This document shows, one piece after another, positions 1-9,423 of a DNA stretch of 64,000 nucleotides. The stretch covers positions 271,266 to 335,265 of the forward strand of contig NZ_CAMKGL010000002.1 of the NCBI RefSeq assembly GCF_946227985.1. Reading direction: 5' to 3'. The position numbers and the translations under genes are program-made. Each line of letters begins with the position of its first letter. The stretch's first letter is position 1. Under the pieces are notes generated by a model that was not told where the DNA came from, did not search any database, and saw only the letters and a list, made by a program, of their open reading frames with translations. The DNA is from Serratia quinivorans (GTDB lineage: Bacteria > Pseudomonadota > Gammaproteobacteria > Enterobacterales > Enterobacteriaceae).

Positions 1-1602
1 CAGCTGATTTATCAAACTACCGTTGCCCCTGGCGAGTTCGTCATTAACGATCTCTATCCTACCGGTTACGGCGGTGACCTGAACGTTACCGTTAACGAAG
101 CCGACGGTAGCAAGCGCCAGTTTAGCGTTCCTTATGCATCTGTGGCGCAGATGCTCCGCCCGGGTATTCAGCGTTATGCAATGACCGCAGGCCGAGTGCG
201 CGATGATAATTTGAGCAAGGAACCCGACATGTTCCAGGCGACTTATCAGCGCGGGTTTACCAATATTATCACCGGTTATACCGGCGCGATCGCCAGCGAT
301 GGTTATGGCGCGGTATTGCTGGGAAGTGCGGTTGCGACGCCGGTCGGTGCCTTTGCTCTGGACGTGACTCAGTCAAATACGCGTCTGAAGCAAGGTGACC
401 AATCGGGTCAAAGTTATAAGCTCAGCTACAGCAAGTTGATGACGGAAACCAGTACCAACTTCACGATTGCTGCTTATCGCTATTCGACTTCGGGTTATCT
501 CTCCTTGCGCGACGCCGTGTTTTCACGCGACAACGAACGTAAAGGTTTGAGCGCCGATGCGGTTAACCGTCAGCGCAGTGAATATCAACTGACCCTAAAC
601 CAGGGGCTGGGTGACAACTACGGTTCCTTATACATCACCGGCTCGGTGCGTGATTATTGGAACCGTGGCGGCAGCACCAAACAGTACCAGGTGGGTTACA
701 ACAACTATTACGGGCGTGTCACTTACGGCCTTTCCGCCATGCGCACCTCGGATATGTATAACCGTGATGAAACACGTTATTACCTGACGTTGTCGATTCC
801 GTTCAGCGTGGGTTCACAGACCCTGAGTCTTAACAGCTCATTGGGCTATACCGATAACGGTTATGACAGCAGCCGCCTGGGTATTAATGGCTCTACCGGT
901 GAAGACAACAATATTAGCTACAGTGCAACGCTGGCCAACGATCAATCTGGTGGTACCAATAGCAGCGTCAGCGGTGAATATCGTAGCCGGTTCTCTACTC
1001 TTAACGGCTCTTACAGCTACGGCAAAGATTATCGTCAATCGTCAGTTGGGGCTTCGGGCAGCATCGTTGCCCACAGTGGCGGCGTTACCATGACGCCACA
1101 GCGCGGCCAGACTATGGTGTTGGTTGAGGCACCGGACGCTGCGGGTGCAATTGTGACCAACTCGCCGGGTGTGCGTATCGACAACAACGGTTATGCAGTC
1201 GTTCCTTATGTGGCGCCATACCGTATGACTAACGTCACGCTTGATCCGAGCGGCATGTCGCGCGACGTAGAGCTGGAAAGCAGCAGCCAGCAGGTAGCGC
1301 CTTACGCCGGAGCTATCGCCCGACTGGAGTTTAAGACCACCAAAGGGCAGGCGTTGATCATTCATGCTCTCGGTCCTGATGGCAATGCGTTGCCGTTTGG
1401 TGCCGAAGTTCTGGACACCCGCAATCAGGTGGTCGGCATTGTCGGGCAAGGCAGTCGTATTTACTTGCGTACCGAAGCGCGTAAAGGTTTGTTGCAGGTT
1501 AAGTGGGGCACGCAGCCAACGCAGCAGTGTTCTGTCAGCTACAGTGCCAAAGCGCAGAGCAACAATACTGACTACGAAATTATTGAAGCGAGTTGCAAAT
1601 GA
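1..1602 (+). CDS. Fimbrial outer-membrane usher, C-terminal part (5' end outside window)
   Basis: FimD/PapC-type usher that assembles and secretes chaperone-delivered pilin subunits through the outer membrane. The frame is open from base 1, so the start lies upstream; 533 codons remain. Visible are the later part of the 24-strand beta-barrel (repeated aromatic/Gly-rich strands with many Tyr and Asn residues, to about residue 350) and the C-terminal periplasmic domains. The terminal domain carries a Cys pair (QQCSVSYS and EASCK) as usual for ushers. It ends in an ATGA overlap with the adhesin gene, so the two are translationally coupled in a fimbrial operon whose pilin and chaperone genes should lie to the left. 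Confidence 0.95.
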   Translation, partial: QLIYQTTVAPGEFVINDLYPTGYGGDLNVTVNEADGSKRQFSVPYASVAQMLRPGIQRYAMTAGRVRDDNLSKEPDMFQATYQRGFTNIITGYTGAIASDGYGAVLLGSAVATPVGAFALDVTQSNTRLKQGDQSGQSYKLSYSKLMTETSTNFTIAAYRYSTSGYLSLRDAVFSRDNERKGLSADAVNRQRSEYQLTLNQGLGDNYGSLYITGSVRDYWNRGGSTKQYQVGYNNYYGRVTYGLSAMRTSDMYNRDETRYYLTLSIPFSVGSQTLSLNSSLGYTDNGYDSSRLGINGSTGEDNNISYSATLANDQSGGTNSSVSGEYRSRFSTLNGSYSYGKDYRQSSVGASGSIVAHSGGVTMTPQRGQTMVLVEAPDAAGAIVTNSPGVRIDNNGYAVVPYVAPYRMTNVTLDPSGMSRDVELESSSQQVAPYAGAIARLEFKTTKGQALIIHALGPDGNALPFGAEVLDTRNQVVGIVGQGSRIYLRTEARKGLLQVKWGTQPTQQCSVSYSAKAQSNNTDYEIIEASCK

Positions 1603-2636
1603 TAAAATTAATGCGTGTTCCATCGCTGCATAAAAGGTCAGCGAAATACCTGATGCTGTTCGGGTTGATTATGGTTGGCAGCCAAAGCGCTTATGCCGCC
1701 TGTTCCGTTAGGGCGGGTTACAAGGCTCAGGTGATCAATATGAAGCTTGGGCGTGTACTGGTTACACCAAGCAGTCAGGTAGGTGATACCTTGACCACCG
1801 GTCAGTTCCCGATCAATCAGGTTAGTAATATCGGCAGTTGTTCAAGAGGCGGTAGCTCGATTGGCCGGATTATGCAGGGCAGCCCTACCAGTTTCACCAA
1901 TGTGTGGAGCACCAATATTCCGGGGATCGGTATCCGGTTGTACCGTGAAGCCGGTTCGGTGAGTAACTTTTACCCGCATGATATTAGATTTTCTGGTAAT
2001 ACCAACGTTACCCTTAACGGCGGTTACTTCAAGATCGACATTGTTAAAACTGCCGCGCAGACTGGCACCGGCCAGCTGACTACCGGGCTCTATACCAATT
2101 ATTATATGGATGGTACCGGTCCTGGGTTGCCACTGCTGCAATCGATTGTTGACGCCAATAGCCTGACGATCGTGACTTCAACCTGTAATGTCGACAGCGG
2201 TTCTAAAAACAAGGTTGTTAACCTGGACTCCGTCACGGCAGCGTCTTTTGGCGGTGTCGGCTCAACTCAGGGCGAGAAGGCGTTTGATATCAACATCAAC
2301 TGCGTGGGGGGCGTGGGTGAGAATCTGTTGCCTGGGAGCGCGGGCCAGGGGATTGTGAATGTGCGTTTCGACTACACTCAAGATCCTTCGAATGCGCCAG
2401 GCGTGATCAAATCAGAGACCGGTGCCAATTCAGCCTCTGGCGTAGCCGTACAGTTGTTGACCGGCAGTACCACACAGCCGATTAAGAATGGCGATGCGGT
2501 CAATGCCGGACACACGATTCCTAATCAGGCCAATACATTAACCCTGCCTTTGAAGGCCCGTTACTATCGTACCGGCTCGACGATTAAAGGCGGTAATATA
2601 AAGTCGACCGCCGTTTTTACCATCGAATACAACTAA
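1599..2636 (+). CDS. Fimbrial tip adhesin (FimH/MrkD-like two-domain pilin)
   Basis: 345 aa. The ATG at 1599 overlaps the usher stop (ATGA); an in-frame TTG at 1593 is less likely. A signal peptide ends near SAYA-A (about residue 31). The mature protein is about 310 residues, twice a normal pilin, which implies an N-terminal receptor-binding lectin domain followed by a C-terminal pilin domain. The pilin domain begins near STCNVDSG, has the second Cys at ININC and ends in an aromatic beta-strand (FTIEYN), as needed for donor-strand exchange. Being last in the operon and followed by a terminator fits a tip adhesin. The ligand cannot be told from sequence. Confidence 0.88.
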   Translation: MIKLMRVPSLHKRSAKYLMLFGLIMVGSQSAYAACSVRAGYKAQVINMKLGRVLVTPSSQVGDTLTTGQFPINQVSNIGSCSRGGSSIGRIMQGSPTSFTNVWSTNIPGIGIRLYREAGSVSNFYPHDIRFSGNTNVTLNGGYFKIDIVKTAAQTGTGQLTTGLYTNYYMDGTGPGLPLLQSIVDANSLTIVTSTCNVDSGSKNKVVNLDSVTAASFGGVGSTQGEKAFDININCVGGVGENLLPGSAGQGIVNVRFDYTQDPSNAPGVIKSETGANSASGVAVQLLTGSTTQPIKNGDAVNAGHTIPNQANTLTLPLKARYYRTGSTIKGGNIKSTAVFTIEYN

Positions 2637-2650
2637 GTTTGTCGGTATTA

Positions 2651-2690
2651 AAAAGCCAATGGGATTAGCCCATTGGCTTTTTGCTTTTTA
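2651..2690 (+). terminator. Rho-independent terminator of the fimbrial operon
   Basis: Perfect 9-bp stem (GCCAATGGG/CCCATTGGC, 2655-2663 and 2669-2677) with a 5-nt loop, followed by a T-rich run, 15 bp after the adhesin stop. The A-run on the left could let it also serve the convergent AraC gene. Confidence 0.9.
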
Positions 2691-2696
2691 TCTCAC

Positions 2697-3155
2697 TCAC
2701 TGCTGACCAACCCAGTTGGTGCAGACACTGTCCAGACATTTACCCGCATACCACAGATGCACGCCCGGTGACTCATGGCGATGCCCATTCAGTGGCTCTA
2801 TCGGCTGTGGCTGCATCTCTGCGACATCCCAGCGGGTAGTGCGGCGATATACCGCCGGTGTTTTGCCAAACTGTTTTTTAAACGCGCGTGAAAAAGACGG
2901 TTGGGAATCGAAATGATATTGCAGAGCGATGTCGAGAATAGGGCGAGGGCTTGAACGCAACGCTTGTGCGGCTTGCGACAGCCGGCGCTCACGGATATAG
3001 CTGCCCAAAGCATGCCCGGTAGTGCTGCGGAACATCCTTTGCAGATGCCATTTGGAGTAGCCTGACTTGGCTGCCACGTTGTCTAACAGCAAGGGTTGAT
3101 CCAGATGATTTTCAATCCAGTCCAGCAAATCGTGAATGATATTGACGCGATCCAT
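2697..3155 (-). CDS. AraC-family regulator, MarA/SoxS/Rob type
   Basis: 152 aa. Start chosen at MDRVNIIHDLLDW because GGAG lies nine bases upstream; a longer frame to 3254 has no ribosome site and no homology-like extension. It consists of the DNA-binding module only: two helix-turn-helix units, the first around residues 30-50 (DNVAAKSGYSKWHLQRMF) and the second around 80-105 (ILDIALQYHFDSQPSFSRAFKKQFG), then the family signature GKTPAVYRR. The sequence resembles SoxS, MarA, RamA and the N-terminal half of Rob, which activate stress and efflux genes as monomers. A short C-terminal tail with two Cys residues (CLDSVC) is unusual and might be redox- or metal-sensitive; that is inference. Confidence 0.85.
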   Translation of the reverse strand: MDRVNIIHDLLDWIENHLDQPLLLDNVAAKSGYSKWHLQRMFRSTTGHALGSYIRERRLSQAAQALRSSPRPILDIALQYHFDSQPSFSRAFKKQFGKTPAVYRRTTRWDVAEMQPQPIEPLNGHRHESPGVHLWYAGKCLDSVCTNWVGQQ

Positions 3156-3308
3156 GTTTGAGTTCTCCCGCAGTACGACATTCAGGTCAGTGTAGGTAAG
3201 AGTAATTATCCAAGTTTGTTCTTTGATAATAGGCTGCAGCAACGGGTTACGCAAGTGTTAACTAGGGTGCTAAAGGTGGCTAAATGTGCTCTTACCGTCG
3301 CGGAGAAA

Positions 3309-3336
3309 TTAAAAAGGCCGCACGAGGCGGCCTTAA
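3309..3336 (-). terminator. Terminator of mqo
   Basis: Perfect 8-bp stem AAGGCCGC/GCGGCCTT (3314-3321, 3327-3334), 5-nt loop, followed on the minus strand by a T-run; it lies just after the mqo stop. Confidence 0.85.
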
Positions 3337-3357
3337 AGCGAGTCGGGGAAACGGCTA

Positions 3358-4935
3358 TCAGTTAGTTTCCGGCTTCACTTCGATATAGTCCAACTGCAAC
3401 ACGCTGCTGGTGTAGCCACGGATCTTGTTGGTCATTTCAATATCGCCGTTCAGCTTGTGGCCGTAGGACGGAATGATCTCTTTCAGCTTGCTCTGCCATT
3501 CCGGCGTCGCCACTTTATCTTTGAACACGGTTTCCATCAGGTGCAGCATGATCGGTGCGGCAGTCGATGCGCCCGGTGATGCACCCAGCAGGGCAGCAAT
3601 GCTGCCATCTTTAGCGCTGACCACTTCGGTACCGAACTGCAGCAGGCCACCTTTGTCATCGTCTTTCTTGATGATTTGCACGCGTTGGCCGGCAGTCCAC
3701 AGCTTCCAGTCAGCCTGTTTGGCTTCAGGGAAATACTCTTTCAGCGCGGCGAAACGGTCGTCGTCGTTCATCATCAACTGGCCAACCAGGTATTTCACCA
3801 GGTCGAAGTTATCCAGACCGACGTGAGTCATTGGCATCAGGTTGGAAGTGCTCAGGGAATGCAGCAGATCGAACAGTGAACCGTTTTTCAGGAACTTGCC
3901 GGAGAAGGTAGCGAACGGCCCGAACAGCAGAACGCGTTTGCCATCCAGCATGCGGGTATCCAGGTGTGGAACCGACATCGGTGGCGAACCTACGCTGGCC
4001 AGGCCATAAACCTTGGCCAGATGCTGGTTGGCGATTTCCGGGTTGGTGGTCACCAGGAACTGACCGCCGACCGGGAAGGCACCGTAACCTTCGGCTTCAG
4101 GAATGCCGGTTTTTTGCAGCAGCGTCAGGGAAGCACCGCCCGCGCCGATAAACACGAACTTGGCGTTAACGGTGGTTTCTTTACCGTCACGGTTCAGATC
4201 GGCCACGGTTACGCGCCAGGTATTGTCGTCGTTGCGTTTGATATCGCGTACTTCATGGCTCAGGTTCAGCTTGAAGTTTGGATTTTTGGTCAGCGTATCC
4301 ACCAGTTGGTGGGTGATCACGCCAAAGTTAACGTCGGTGCCCAGCGGCATGCGAGTGGCGGCAATTTTTTGCTTAGGATCGCGACCGTCCATGACCAGCG
4401 GTGCCCACTGTTTAATCTGGTTGGCGTCCTCTGAGTACTCCATACCGCGGAACAGGGTGCTGTGCTGCAGCGCCGCATAGCGTTTGCGCAGGAAATTGAC
4501 GTTATCGTCACCCCAGACAAAGCTCATGTGCGGCACGCTGTTGATAAAGGACTTTGGATCTTTCAGGACGTTATTTTTAACCTGATAAGACCAGAATTGA
4601 CGAGAGATTTCAAAAGACTCGTTCACCACCACGGCTTTGCTGATATCAATACTGCCGTCTTTTTTTTCTGGGGTGTAGTTCATTTCGGCGAAGGCGGAGT
4701 GGCCGGTACCGGCGTTATTCCAGCCGTTGGAGCTTTCTTCCGCCACGCCATTCATGCGCTCATACATGTCGATGGACCAGTTTGGCTCCAGCTCATGCAG
4801 GTAAGTTCCCAAAGTGGCGCTCATGATGCCGCCGCCGATCAGAACCACATCAACGGTCTTATTCTCTTCCGCTGCTGCCTGTTGCGCGACGCCAAACAGG
4901 TTCAGACAGAAAATCAGGACGAGTAATTTTCTCAT
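3358..4935 (-). CDS. mqo: Malate:quinone oxidoreductase
   Basis: 525 aa. FAD-dependent oxidation of L-malate to oxaloacetate with electrons passed to quinone at the inner membrane, bypassing malate dehydrogenase. The N-terminal FAD-binding loop is visible ([16 protein letters not shown], about residues 31-46), followed by the Mqo signature [12 protein letters not shown] and, near the C-terminus, [15 protein letters not shown]. Length and sequence match the E. coli enzyme. Residues 1-23 ([20 protein letters not shown]) look like a cleavable signal peptide, odd for an enzyme thought to work on the cytoplasmic face; the E. coli protein has a similar leader. Monocistronic, with its own terminator and a long AT-rich upstream region. 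Confidence 0.96.
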   Translation of the reverse strand: MRKLLVLIFCLNLFGVAQQAAAEENKTVDVVLIGGGIMSATLGTYLHELEPNWSIDMYERMNGVAEESSNGWNNAGTGHSAFAEMNYTPEKKDGSIDISKAVVVNESFEISRQFWSYQVKNNVLKDPKSFINSVPHMSFVWGDDNVNFLRKRYAALQHSTLFRGMEYSEDANQIKQWAPLVMDGRDPKQKIAATRMPLGTDVNFGVITHQLVDTLTKNPNFKLNLSHEVRDIKRNDDNTWRVTVADLNRDGKETTVNAKFVFIGAGGASLTLLQKTGIPEAEGYGAFPVGGQFLVTTNPEIANQHLAKVYGLASVGSPPMSVPHLDTRMLDGKRVLLFGPFATFSGKFLKNGSLFDLLHSLSTSNLMPMTHVGLDNFDLVKYLVGQLMMNDDDRFAALKEYFPEAKQADWKLWTAGQRVQIIKKDDDKGGLLQFGTEVVSAKDGSIAALLGASPGASTAAPIMLHLMETVFKDKVATPEWQSKLKEIIPSYGHKLNGDIEMTNKIRGYTSSVLQLDYIEVKPETN

Positions 4936-5325
4936 TAATTCAAATCTCTTGTGTGTAAATTCTACTCATTGCAGGTGAAAGAATTTATCGGGAGCTACCC
5001 TGGAAATAAGTGAAATCAACCCGCCCGGCAAAACCGGATTGCAGTGATAATGTCTTTTTGTTAATCATTTTTTTAACGAAAAGTGGATTATTACAGGCTG
5101 CCTGGGGACAGATTGTTCAACTCTGGTTACTGAGGGGATATTATTGTTTGCAATATTGTTAAAAACTACTTTTGTAATTAAAAAAAGCGAATTAAAGGCA
5201 GGAATAATTCATTTGTTATTTTATTTAAATATAACCGCTATATTTAAAGGGTTTAATTGCCGCGGATTTAAACGATATTCAGCTATCACACAATATTTAT
5301 AGAACAATAGCAAATGTCCTCGGTA
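4936..5325. other. AT-rich intergenic region upstream of mqo
   Basis: About 390 bp without a convincing gene. It is much richer in A/T than its flanks, with many T and A runs between 5050 and 5340. It must hold the mqo promoter (minus strand) and would suit H-NS or global-regulator binding, but I see no site that I can name. Confidence 0.5.
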
Positions 5326-5361
5326 ACAAAAAGAAAATGGCCGCCGTGCAGGGCGACCATT
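5326..5361 (-). terminator. Terminator of the NmrA-family gene
   Basis: 9-bp stem with one G-U pair (5337-5345 with 5352-5360), 6-nt loop, followed on the minus strand by a T-rich run (TTTCTTTTTG). Confidence 0.8.
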
Positions 5362-5367
5362 AACCGG

Positions 5368-6207
5368 TTAACGCGTTTGCCAAACTCCGCTGGGGAGGGT
5401 GTCGGCGATGTAAGTGCTGAAATCGCGCGGTGCGCGCCCAAGACTACGCTGGACATCATCGGTCAATGACGCGTTGCGTCCGTCCAGCACCGTGCTGAAC
5501 AGATACTCCAGCAGCGTGACCATTTCGGCCGGCAGCTGTGCCTCGCGCAGGAATCCGACGTAATCTGCCACCGGCACCTGCTGATAGTGGATCTCACGCC
5601 CAGCGGCGGCGGCAATCTCGCCAATGGTCTGTTCAAAGGTCATCAGACGCGGGCCGGTCAATTCATAATGTGTATTGCTGTGGCCAGGTTGGGTGAGGGC
5701 GGCAACCGCAACATCGGCAATATCTTCCGCATCAATAAAAGGTTCGGGGATCTCGCCCGGTGGCAAATAGACTGCGCCGTTTAGCAATTCATCAAGAATA
5801 AAACTCTCGCTGAAGTTTTGCATAAACCAACTGGCGCGCAATATCGTCCAGTCTGCACCACTGCGTTCAACCACTTCTTCCGCCTGACGGGCCTCGTCTT
5901 CGCCGCGCCCGCTGAGCAACACTATTTTTTGCACGCCGCCAGTTACCGCCTGCCGGCAAAAACGTTCAACGATTTCGGTGGCGCCCGGTACTGCCAGGTC
6001 GGGTTGAAAGCTGAGATAAAGTTTTTCCACATCCTGCAAGGCAGGTTGCCAGGTGGTGCTGTCCTGCCAGTCGAAAGGGATGGCGGCGCTACGATGTCCG
6101 GCACGCACCGGTATGCCCTGATGCTGCAAACGTGCTGCCACACGGCTACCGGTTTTTCCAGTAGCGCCTAAAACCAGAATGGGTGAACCCTTTTCGTTGC
6201 TGCTCAT
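5368..6207 (-). CDS. NmrA-family NAD(P)-binding oxidoreductase-like protein
   Basis: 279 aa from the ATG at 6207 (MSSNEKGSP), which has GGAG seven bases upstream; the in-frame ATG at 6237 has no ribosome site and lies inside the operator-like repeat. The Rossmann nucleotide-binding motif is GATGKTGSRVAARL (about residues 14-27). The Tyr-Lys pair of classical short-chain dehydrogenases is not evident, as in NmrA-like sensor or quinone-reductase proteins such as YtfG. It is divergent from a TetR gene, so probably its target. Substrate unknown; a role in redox or xenobiotic response is inference. Confidence 0.88.
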   Translation of the reverse strand: MSSNEKGSPILVLGATGKTGSRVAARLQHQGIPVRAGHRSAAIPFDWQDSTTWQPALQDVEKLYLSFQPDLAVPGATEIVERFCRQAVTGGVQKIVLLSGRGEDEARQAEEVVERSGADWTILRASWFMQNFSESFILDELLNGAVYLPPGEIPEPFIDAEDIADVAVAALTQPGHSNTHYELTGPRLMTFEQTIGEIAAAAGREIHYQQVPVADYVGFLREAQLPAEMVTLLEYLFSTVLDGRNASLTDDVQRSLGRAPRDFSTYIADTLPSGVWQTR

Positions 6208-6223
6208 CGTGCTGCTCCAAATG

Positions 6224-6236
6224 TGAGTGTTACTCA
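6224..6236. promoter_or_regulatory. Inverted repeat, probable TetR operator
   Basis: Perfect TGAGT-N3-ACTCA dyad between the divergent NmrA-family and TetR genes, 17 bp from the chosen start of the former. Size and position suit a TetR dimer repressing the oxidoreductase gene. Inferred from position only. Confidence 0.55.
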
Positions 6237-6300
6237 TGTTTTGTAAATATGATAAACCCTCGTATTATTGTCGAGGCGGTTTTTGTTCAAAGGACGATGC

Positions 6301-6927
6301 ATGATGAATGATAAGCAAAAAAATAGTGCCGCCCTGCGGCGTAAACCCAGCCAGACGCGTAGCCGTGAGAAGGTGAAGCTGATCCTGGACTGCGCAACTG
6401 CGCTGATAGCCCAGCAGGGCAGTGATGCGATGCGTATGAGTGAAGTGGCGCAAAATGCCGGTATTTCGATTGGAGCGCTGTACCAATACTTTCCGGATAA
6501 AACCGCTATCGTGCGAGTGCTGGCGCAACGATATAACCAGGAGGCGCGTGAATGCATCGAGCAAGGCTTGATTCAGGTACAGACGTTACCGCAGTTGATC
6601 GAGGCTTTTAGCTGCCTGATTGACGAATATTACGCCTTGTTTATGGCTGAACCGGTGATGCGGGATATCTGGGCGGCGACCCAGGCCAACAAAACGCTGC
6701 GTGAAGAAGAAGTGGCGGAAAGCCGGTTGAACGGCGCGTTGCTGGCGACGACGATACGCCGGTTACGGCCGCAGTCAGATCCGGCGACTGTGGAAAATGC
6801 CGCTTTCCTGTTGATGCATTTGGGGGAGGCGACGATGCGACTGGCGGTGAGTACCGGCCCGGATGAGGGCCGTGCTCTGGTTGCGAGTTATAAGCGAATG
6901 GCGGCCAAGATGTTGGCGGATACCTAA
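6301..6927 (+). CDS. TetR/AcrR-family transcriptional repressor
   Basis: 208 aa. ATG at 6301 with AAGGA six bases upstream (a second ATG follows at once). The N-terminal helix-turn-helix is typical: ILDCATALIAQQGSDAMRMS then VAQNAGISIGALYQYFPDKT (about residues 22-62). The C-terminal all-helical part (TetR_C-like) would bind the effector. It is divergent from the NmrA-family oxidoreductase with a dyad between them, suggesting local autoregulated control. Its stop overlaps the stop of the convergent acetyltransferase gene. Confidence 0.9.
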   Translation: MMNDKQKNSAALRRKPSQTRSREKVKLILDCATALIAQQGSDAMRMSEVAQNAGISIGALYQYFPDKTAIVRVLAQRYNQEARECIEQGLIQVQTLPQLIEAFSCLIDEYYALFMAEPVMRDIWAATQANKTLREEEVAESRLNGALLATTIRRLRPQSDPATVENAAFLLMHLGEATMRLAVSTGPDEGRALVASYKRMAAKMLADT

Positions 6928-7496
6928 AAGTTCTCTGGTTGCCGGAATTGACACCACTCTTCATTCAGCAGGGCATAAATCAATTCATCGCCCCATTTGC
7001 CGTTGAAACGATCATTTTGCCGCAGGTGCGCCTCTTTACGCATTCCCAGGCGTTCGACCACGCCAATCGAGCCCTGGTTGGCGGCATCAAGGCGGGCAAA
7101 GATGCGATGAAAACCCGATTCGGCAAACCCGCGATCCAGTACCGACTTTACGGCTTCCGCGGCATAACCCTTTCCTGAATAAGCCGGGTTGAAAATGTAG
7201 CCAATCTCCCCTTGCAATGCTGCGCCGTTGGCCAGTTTCAGCAAGACTTCACCGATCAGTCTCCCGCTGTTTTTCAAGGTCACGGCACAATAAAGAATGT
7301 CGCCGTCTTCACTGAAGCGCGAGGTTATCGCCTGGGTAAACAGGGAGGTCAACTGCGCATCGTCCGGTGTGGGTGCATACAGATAACGATAGACTTCCGG
7401 CAAGCGATGATATTCCGCATAAGCATCCAGATCGGCAGATGTAAAGCCGCGCAGTTGCAGACGTTCGGTGGTAAAGGGCAAGGTAATCAAATTCAA
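6924..7496 (-). CDS. GNAT acetyltransferase, RimJ/RimL-like
   Basis: 190 aa from a TTG start at 7496 (AAGGA seven bases upstream), with the fold starting at LPFTTERLQLRGF; the only in-frame ATG (7583) would add about 29 residues unlike the family and lacks a ribosome site. Residues LPFTTERLQLR and GEIGYIFNP, then YSGKGYAAEAV (acetyl-CoA pyrophosphate loop) and ANQGSIGVVERLGMRKEAHLR, are typical of Acetyltransf_3 proteins that modify N-terminal amines or small molecules. It overlaps the convergent TetR gene by 4 bp at the stops. Substrate unknown. Confidence 0.85.
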   Translation of the reverse strand: MNLITLPFTTERLQLRGFTSADLDAYAEYHRLPEVYRYLYAPTPDDAQLTSLFTQAITSRFSEDGDILYCAVTLKNSGRLIGEVLLKLANGAALQGEIGYIFNPAYSGKGYAAEAVKSVLDRGFAESGFHRIFARLDAANQGSIGVVERLGMRKEAHLRQNDRFNGKWGDELIYALLNEEWCQFRQPENF

Positions 7497-7651
7497 AAGC
7501 AGATCCTTATTTTTGGGCCGGCTCACACTGGTTTTCAACAGGCTGGGAAACAATGAACTGATTAGCGTAAACAAACGCAGCAACGCTTTGAAAAGCCTTT
7601 CTCGAAAGCGAAAGTGTTTTTCAATATAGCAGTTGCCTGCTGTTTATAAAG

Positions 7652-7699
7652 GGGAAAAACGCTATTCATCCCAGGTACTCCAGGCGATGAACAGCGTTT
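7652..7699 (-). terminator. Terminator of phoA
   Basis: Long stem AAACGCT-TTCATC pairing with GATGAA-AGCGTTT (7657-7670 with 7686-7699, one internal mismatch), loop about 15 nt, followed on the minus strand by a short T-run, just after the phoA stop. Confidence 0.75.
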
Positions 7700-7717
7700 G
7701 GATTTCTGGCTATTAAC

Positions 7718-9145
7718 TTACTTAATCGCCATGGCGTCGCGCATGGTATAGAACAGATCCGTCTGATCGGTCAGGCCAACCACGTTGCCGGCATGCGGGC
7801 CGTAAGCCGCCACCCGCAATTGAGTCCCGGTATGCCCTTGTGAGTCTTCTTCTGAGTTGCCGTAGCTGATGGTCATCGGCGCGCCATCTTTGGTGGTCAG
7901 CGTTTGCGTCAGGCCCGGCGCCTTGGCGTCGGCGGCGATAATCTGGCTGGAGTGGGCGTGGTCGGCTGTGACGATCACCAGGGTGTTGCCATCCGCACGG
8001 GCGAATGCCAGGGCTTTCTGAACCGCTTCATCCAGATCGACGGTCTCGCCAAACTGGCCGCATGGGTTGGCCGCATGATCCTGTTTGTCGATCGACGCGC
8101 CTTCAATTTGCAGGAAGAAGCCGTTTTGGTTGGTTTTCAGTAGGTCGATGGCTTTTTCAGTCATCGTCGCCAGCGTCGGGATATCCGCAGTGCGTGCCGG
8201 ATTATTCTCGCAGGTCACCGCCGGCTGGTCGATATTGCCGTGATAAGTGGCTTTCGGCCCCAGCCAGCGCACCGGCATATTACCGGCGGCAAACAGCCCG
8301 AGCAGCGGTTTCTGCTGGTTGGCTACGCTGACGGCGTTCAGGGTTTCAAGGTTCTCGACCCACTGATAGCCCAGAGCTGCTGCCTGTTCTTTTAGCGATT
8401 TTCCCTGCCATTCGCCGCTTTTTGCCAGCTGATTAAAGGATTTTGCCCCACCGCCCAGCGTGACGTCGGCGCGGGCCTTCAGCAACTGCTCGCTGATGGA
8501 GCCGCGGCCGCCGTTTTCCAGCGCGTTGGTGGCACATTTTTCGCTGGTTTCTTCCGGGCCGTAACATTTACGTGAGGTGACGTGAGAAATTTGTGCCGCC
8601 GGTGTGGCGTCCTGCAGCTCGGCGGTGGACACATTCCCGGTGGCCTTGCCCGCCGCCTTGGCGATTTCCAGCAGTGTCGGCTGGTCTTTGCCATTGACGT
8701 CAACGCCCAGTGCGCCGTTGTAGGTTTTTACGCCGGTTGACCAGGCGGTCGCCGAGGCGGCGGAGTCAGTGACGTAATCCGGTTTGTGGGTTTTCTTGTC
8801 CAGCGAGTAATGGGTGTATTGACCGGTCAGCGGCAGGGCATCGATACCTTTAAAATAGCCGCCCGCACCTTCGGCGTAGTTGCGCGCCGAGGTGATTTCC
8901 GAATCACCCATGCCATCGCCGATCAGCAAAATCACGTTTTTGACCGTTTTGTCGGACAGAGAAGCCTTCAACGCGGCAGTTTGATCGCCATTCAGGCGGC
9001 GTGCGCCACCGGGTTCCACGATGTTGCCGCGTGCCGCGCGTTCGTAAAGGCTGGCAGTATTGACCGGGGTTTCATCGGCTAAGGCGGCGGAACAGAGTAA
9101 GGCGGATAACACGGCGCCGGCGATCAGGGAAAGGGACTGCTGCAT
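7718..9145 (-). CDS. phoA: Alkaline phosphatase, periplasmic
   Basis: 475 aa. Secreted Zn/Mg phosphomonoesterase that frees phosphate from organic esters. The signal peptide ends near SAALA-DE (about residue 23). The active-site DSA triad with the phosphorylated Ser is at D127-S128-A129 ([11 protein letters not shown]), a metal ligand at D77 (GDGMGDSE), and further metal-site residues in [10 protein letters not shown] and GHTGTQLRV. Length matches E. coli PhoA. A Pho box lies upstream at 9424-9441, so it is expected to be induced by PhoB under phosphate starvation. The leader is unusually long and contains an ERIC-like repeat. Confidence 0.97.
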   Translation of the reverse strand: MQQSLSLIAGAVLSALLCSAALADETPVNTASLYERAARGNIVEPGGARRLNGDQTAALKASLSDKTVKNVILLIGDGMGDSEITSARNYAEGAGGYFKGIDALPLTGQYTHYSLDKKTHKPDYVTDSAASATAWSTGVKTYNGALGVDVNGKDQPTLLEIAKAAGKATGNVSTAELQDATPAAQISHVTSRKCYGPEETSEKCATNALENGGRGSISEQLLKARADVTLGGGAKSFNQLAKSGEWQGKSLKEQAAALGYQWVENLETLNAVSVANQQKPLLGLFAAGNMPVRWLGPKATYHGNIDQPAVTCENNPARTADIPTLATMTEKAIDLLKTNQNGFFLQIEGASIDKQDHAANPCGQFGETVDLDEAVQKALAFARADGNTLVIVTADHAHSSQIIAADAKAPGLTQTLTTKDGAPMTISYGNSEEDSQGHTGTQLRVAAYGPHAGNVVGLTDQTDLFYTMRDAMAIK

Positions 9146-9190
9146 GGGAAAGCTCCTTGTCGAAATACAAAATGTAAATTTCCTCGTCGT

Positions 9191-9369
9191 CTTTCAAGCT
9201 GCAGCGTTGTTACCTGCACTCAGTTATGTGGCCCGTCCATGGGCCACACCCCTTTGAGGCCGCTGCTGGCAGCGTTCAAATCTGCTCCCGGCAGATTTGT
9301 CATCCCAGTGACTTACTCAAGTAAGCGCCTGTGGATGAGTGAGTTGGGTGCCTAGCTGCAACTTGAAAG
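9191..9369. repeat. ERIC-like repeat in the phoA leader
   Basis: About 179 bp bounded by a 15-bp inverted repeat with one mismatch (CTTTCAAGCTGCAGC at the left, GCTGCAACTTGAAAG at the right). The right half holds the ERIC core around a CCCAGTGACTTACTCAAG stretch (from 9304). It is longer than the usual 127-bp ERIC because about 50 bp are inserted between the left arm and the core. It lies between the Pho box and the phoA start codon and would be transcribed as a folded 5' leader. Confidence 0.75.
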
Positions 9370-9423
9370 CCATAGAGGAAAAACATTAATTTATTTTATG
9401 ACGAAGGAGGGTAGTGCAGGGGT

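Noticed and set aside
6924-7583. Longer acetyltransferase start at the ATG at 7583
   Set aside because: The extra 29 residues have no ribosome site and look unlike the family; the TTG at 7496 has AAGGA at good distance.
9191-9369. Possible tRNA or small RNA gene because of the dense inverted repeats
   Set aside because: The ends and core fit an ERIC-type repeat; no cloverleaf or CCA end.
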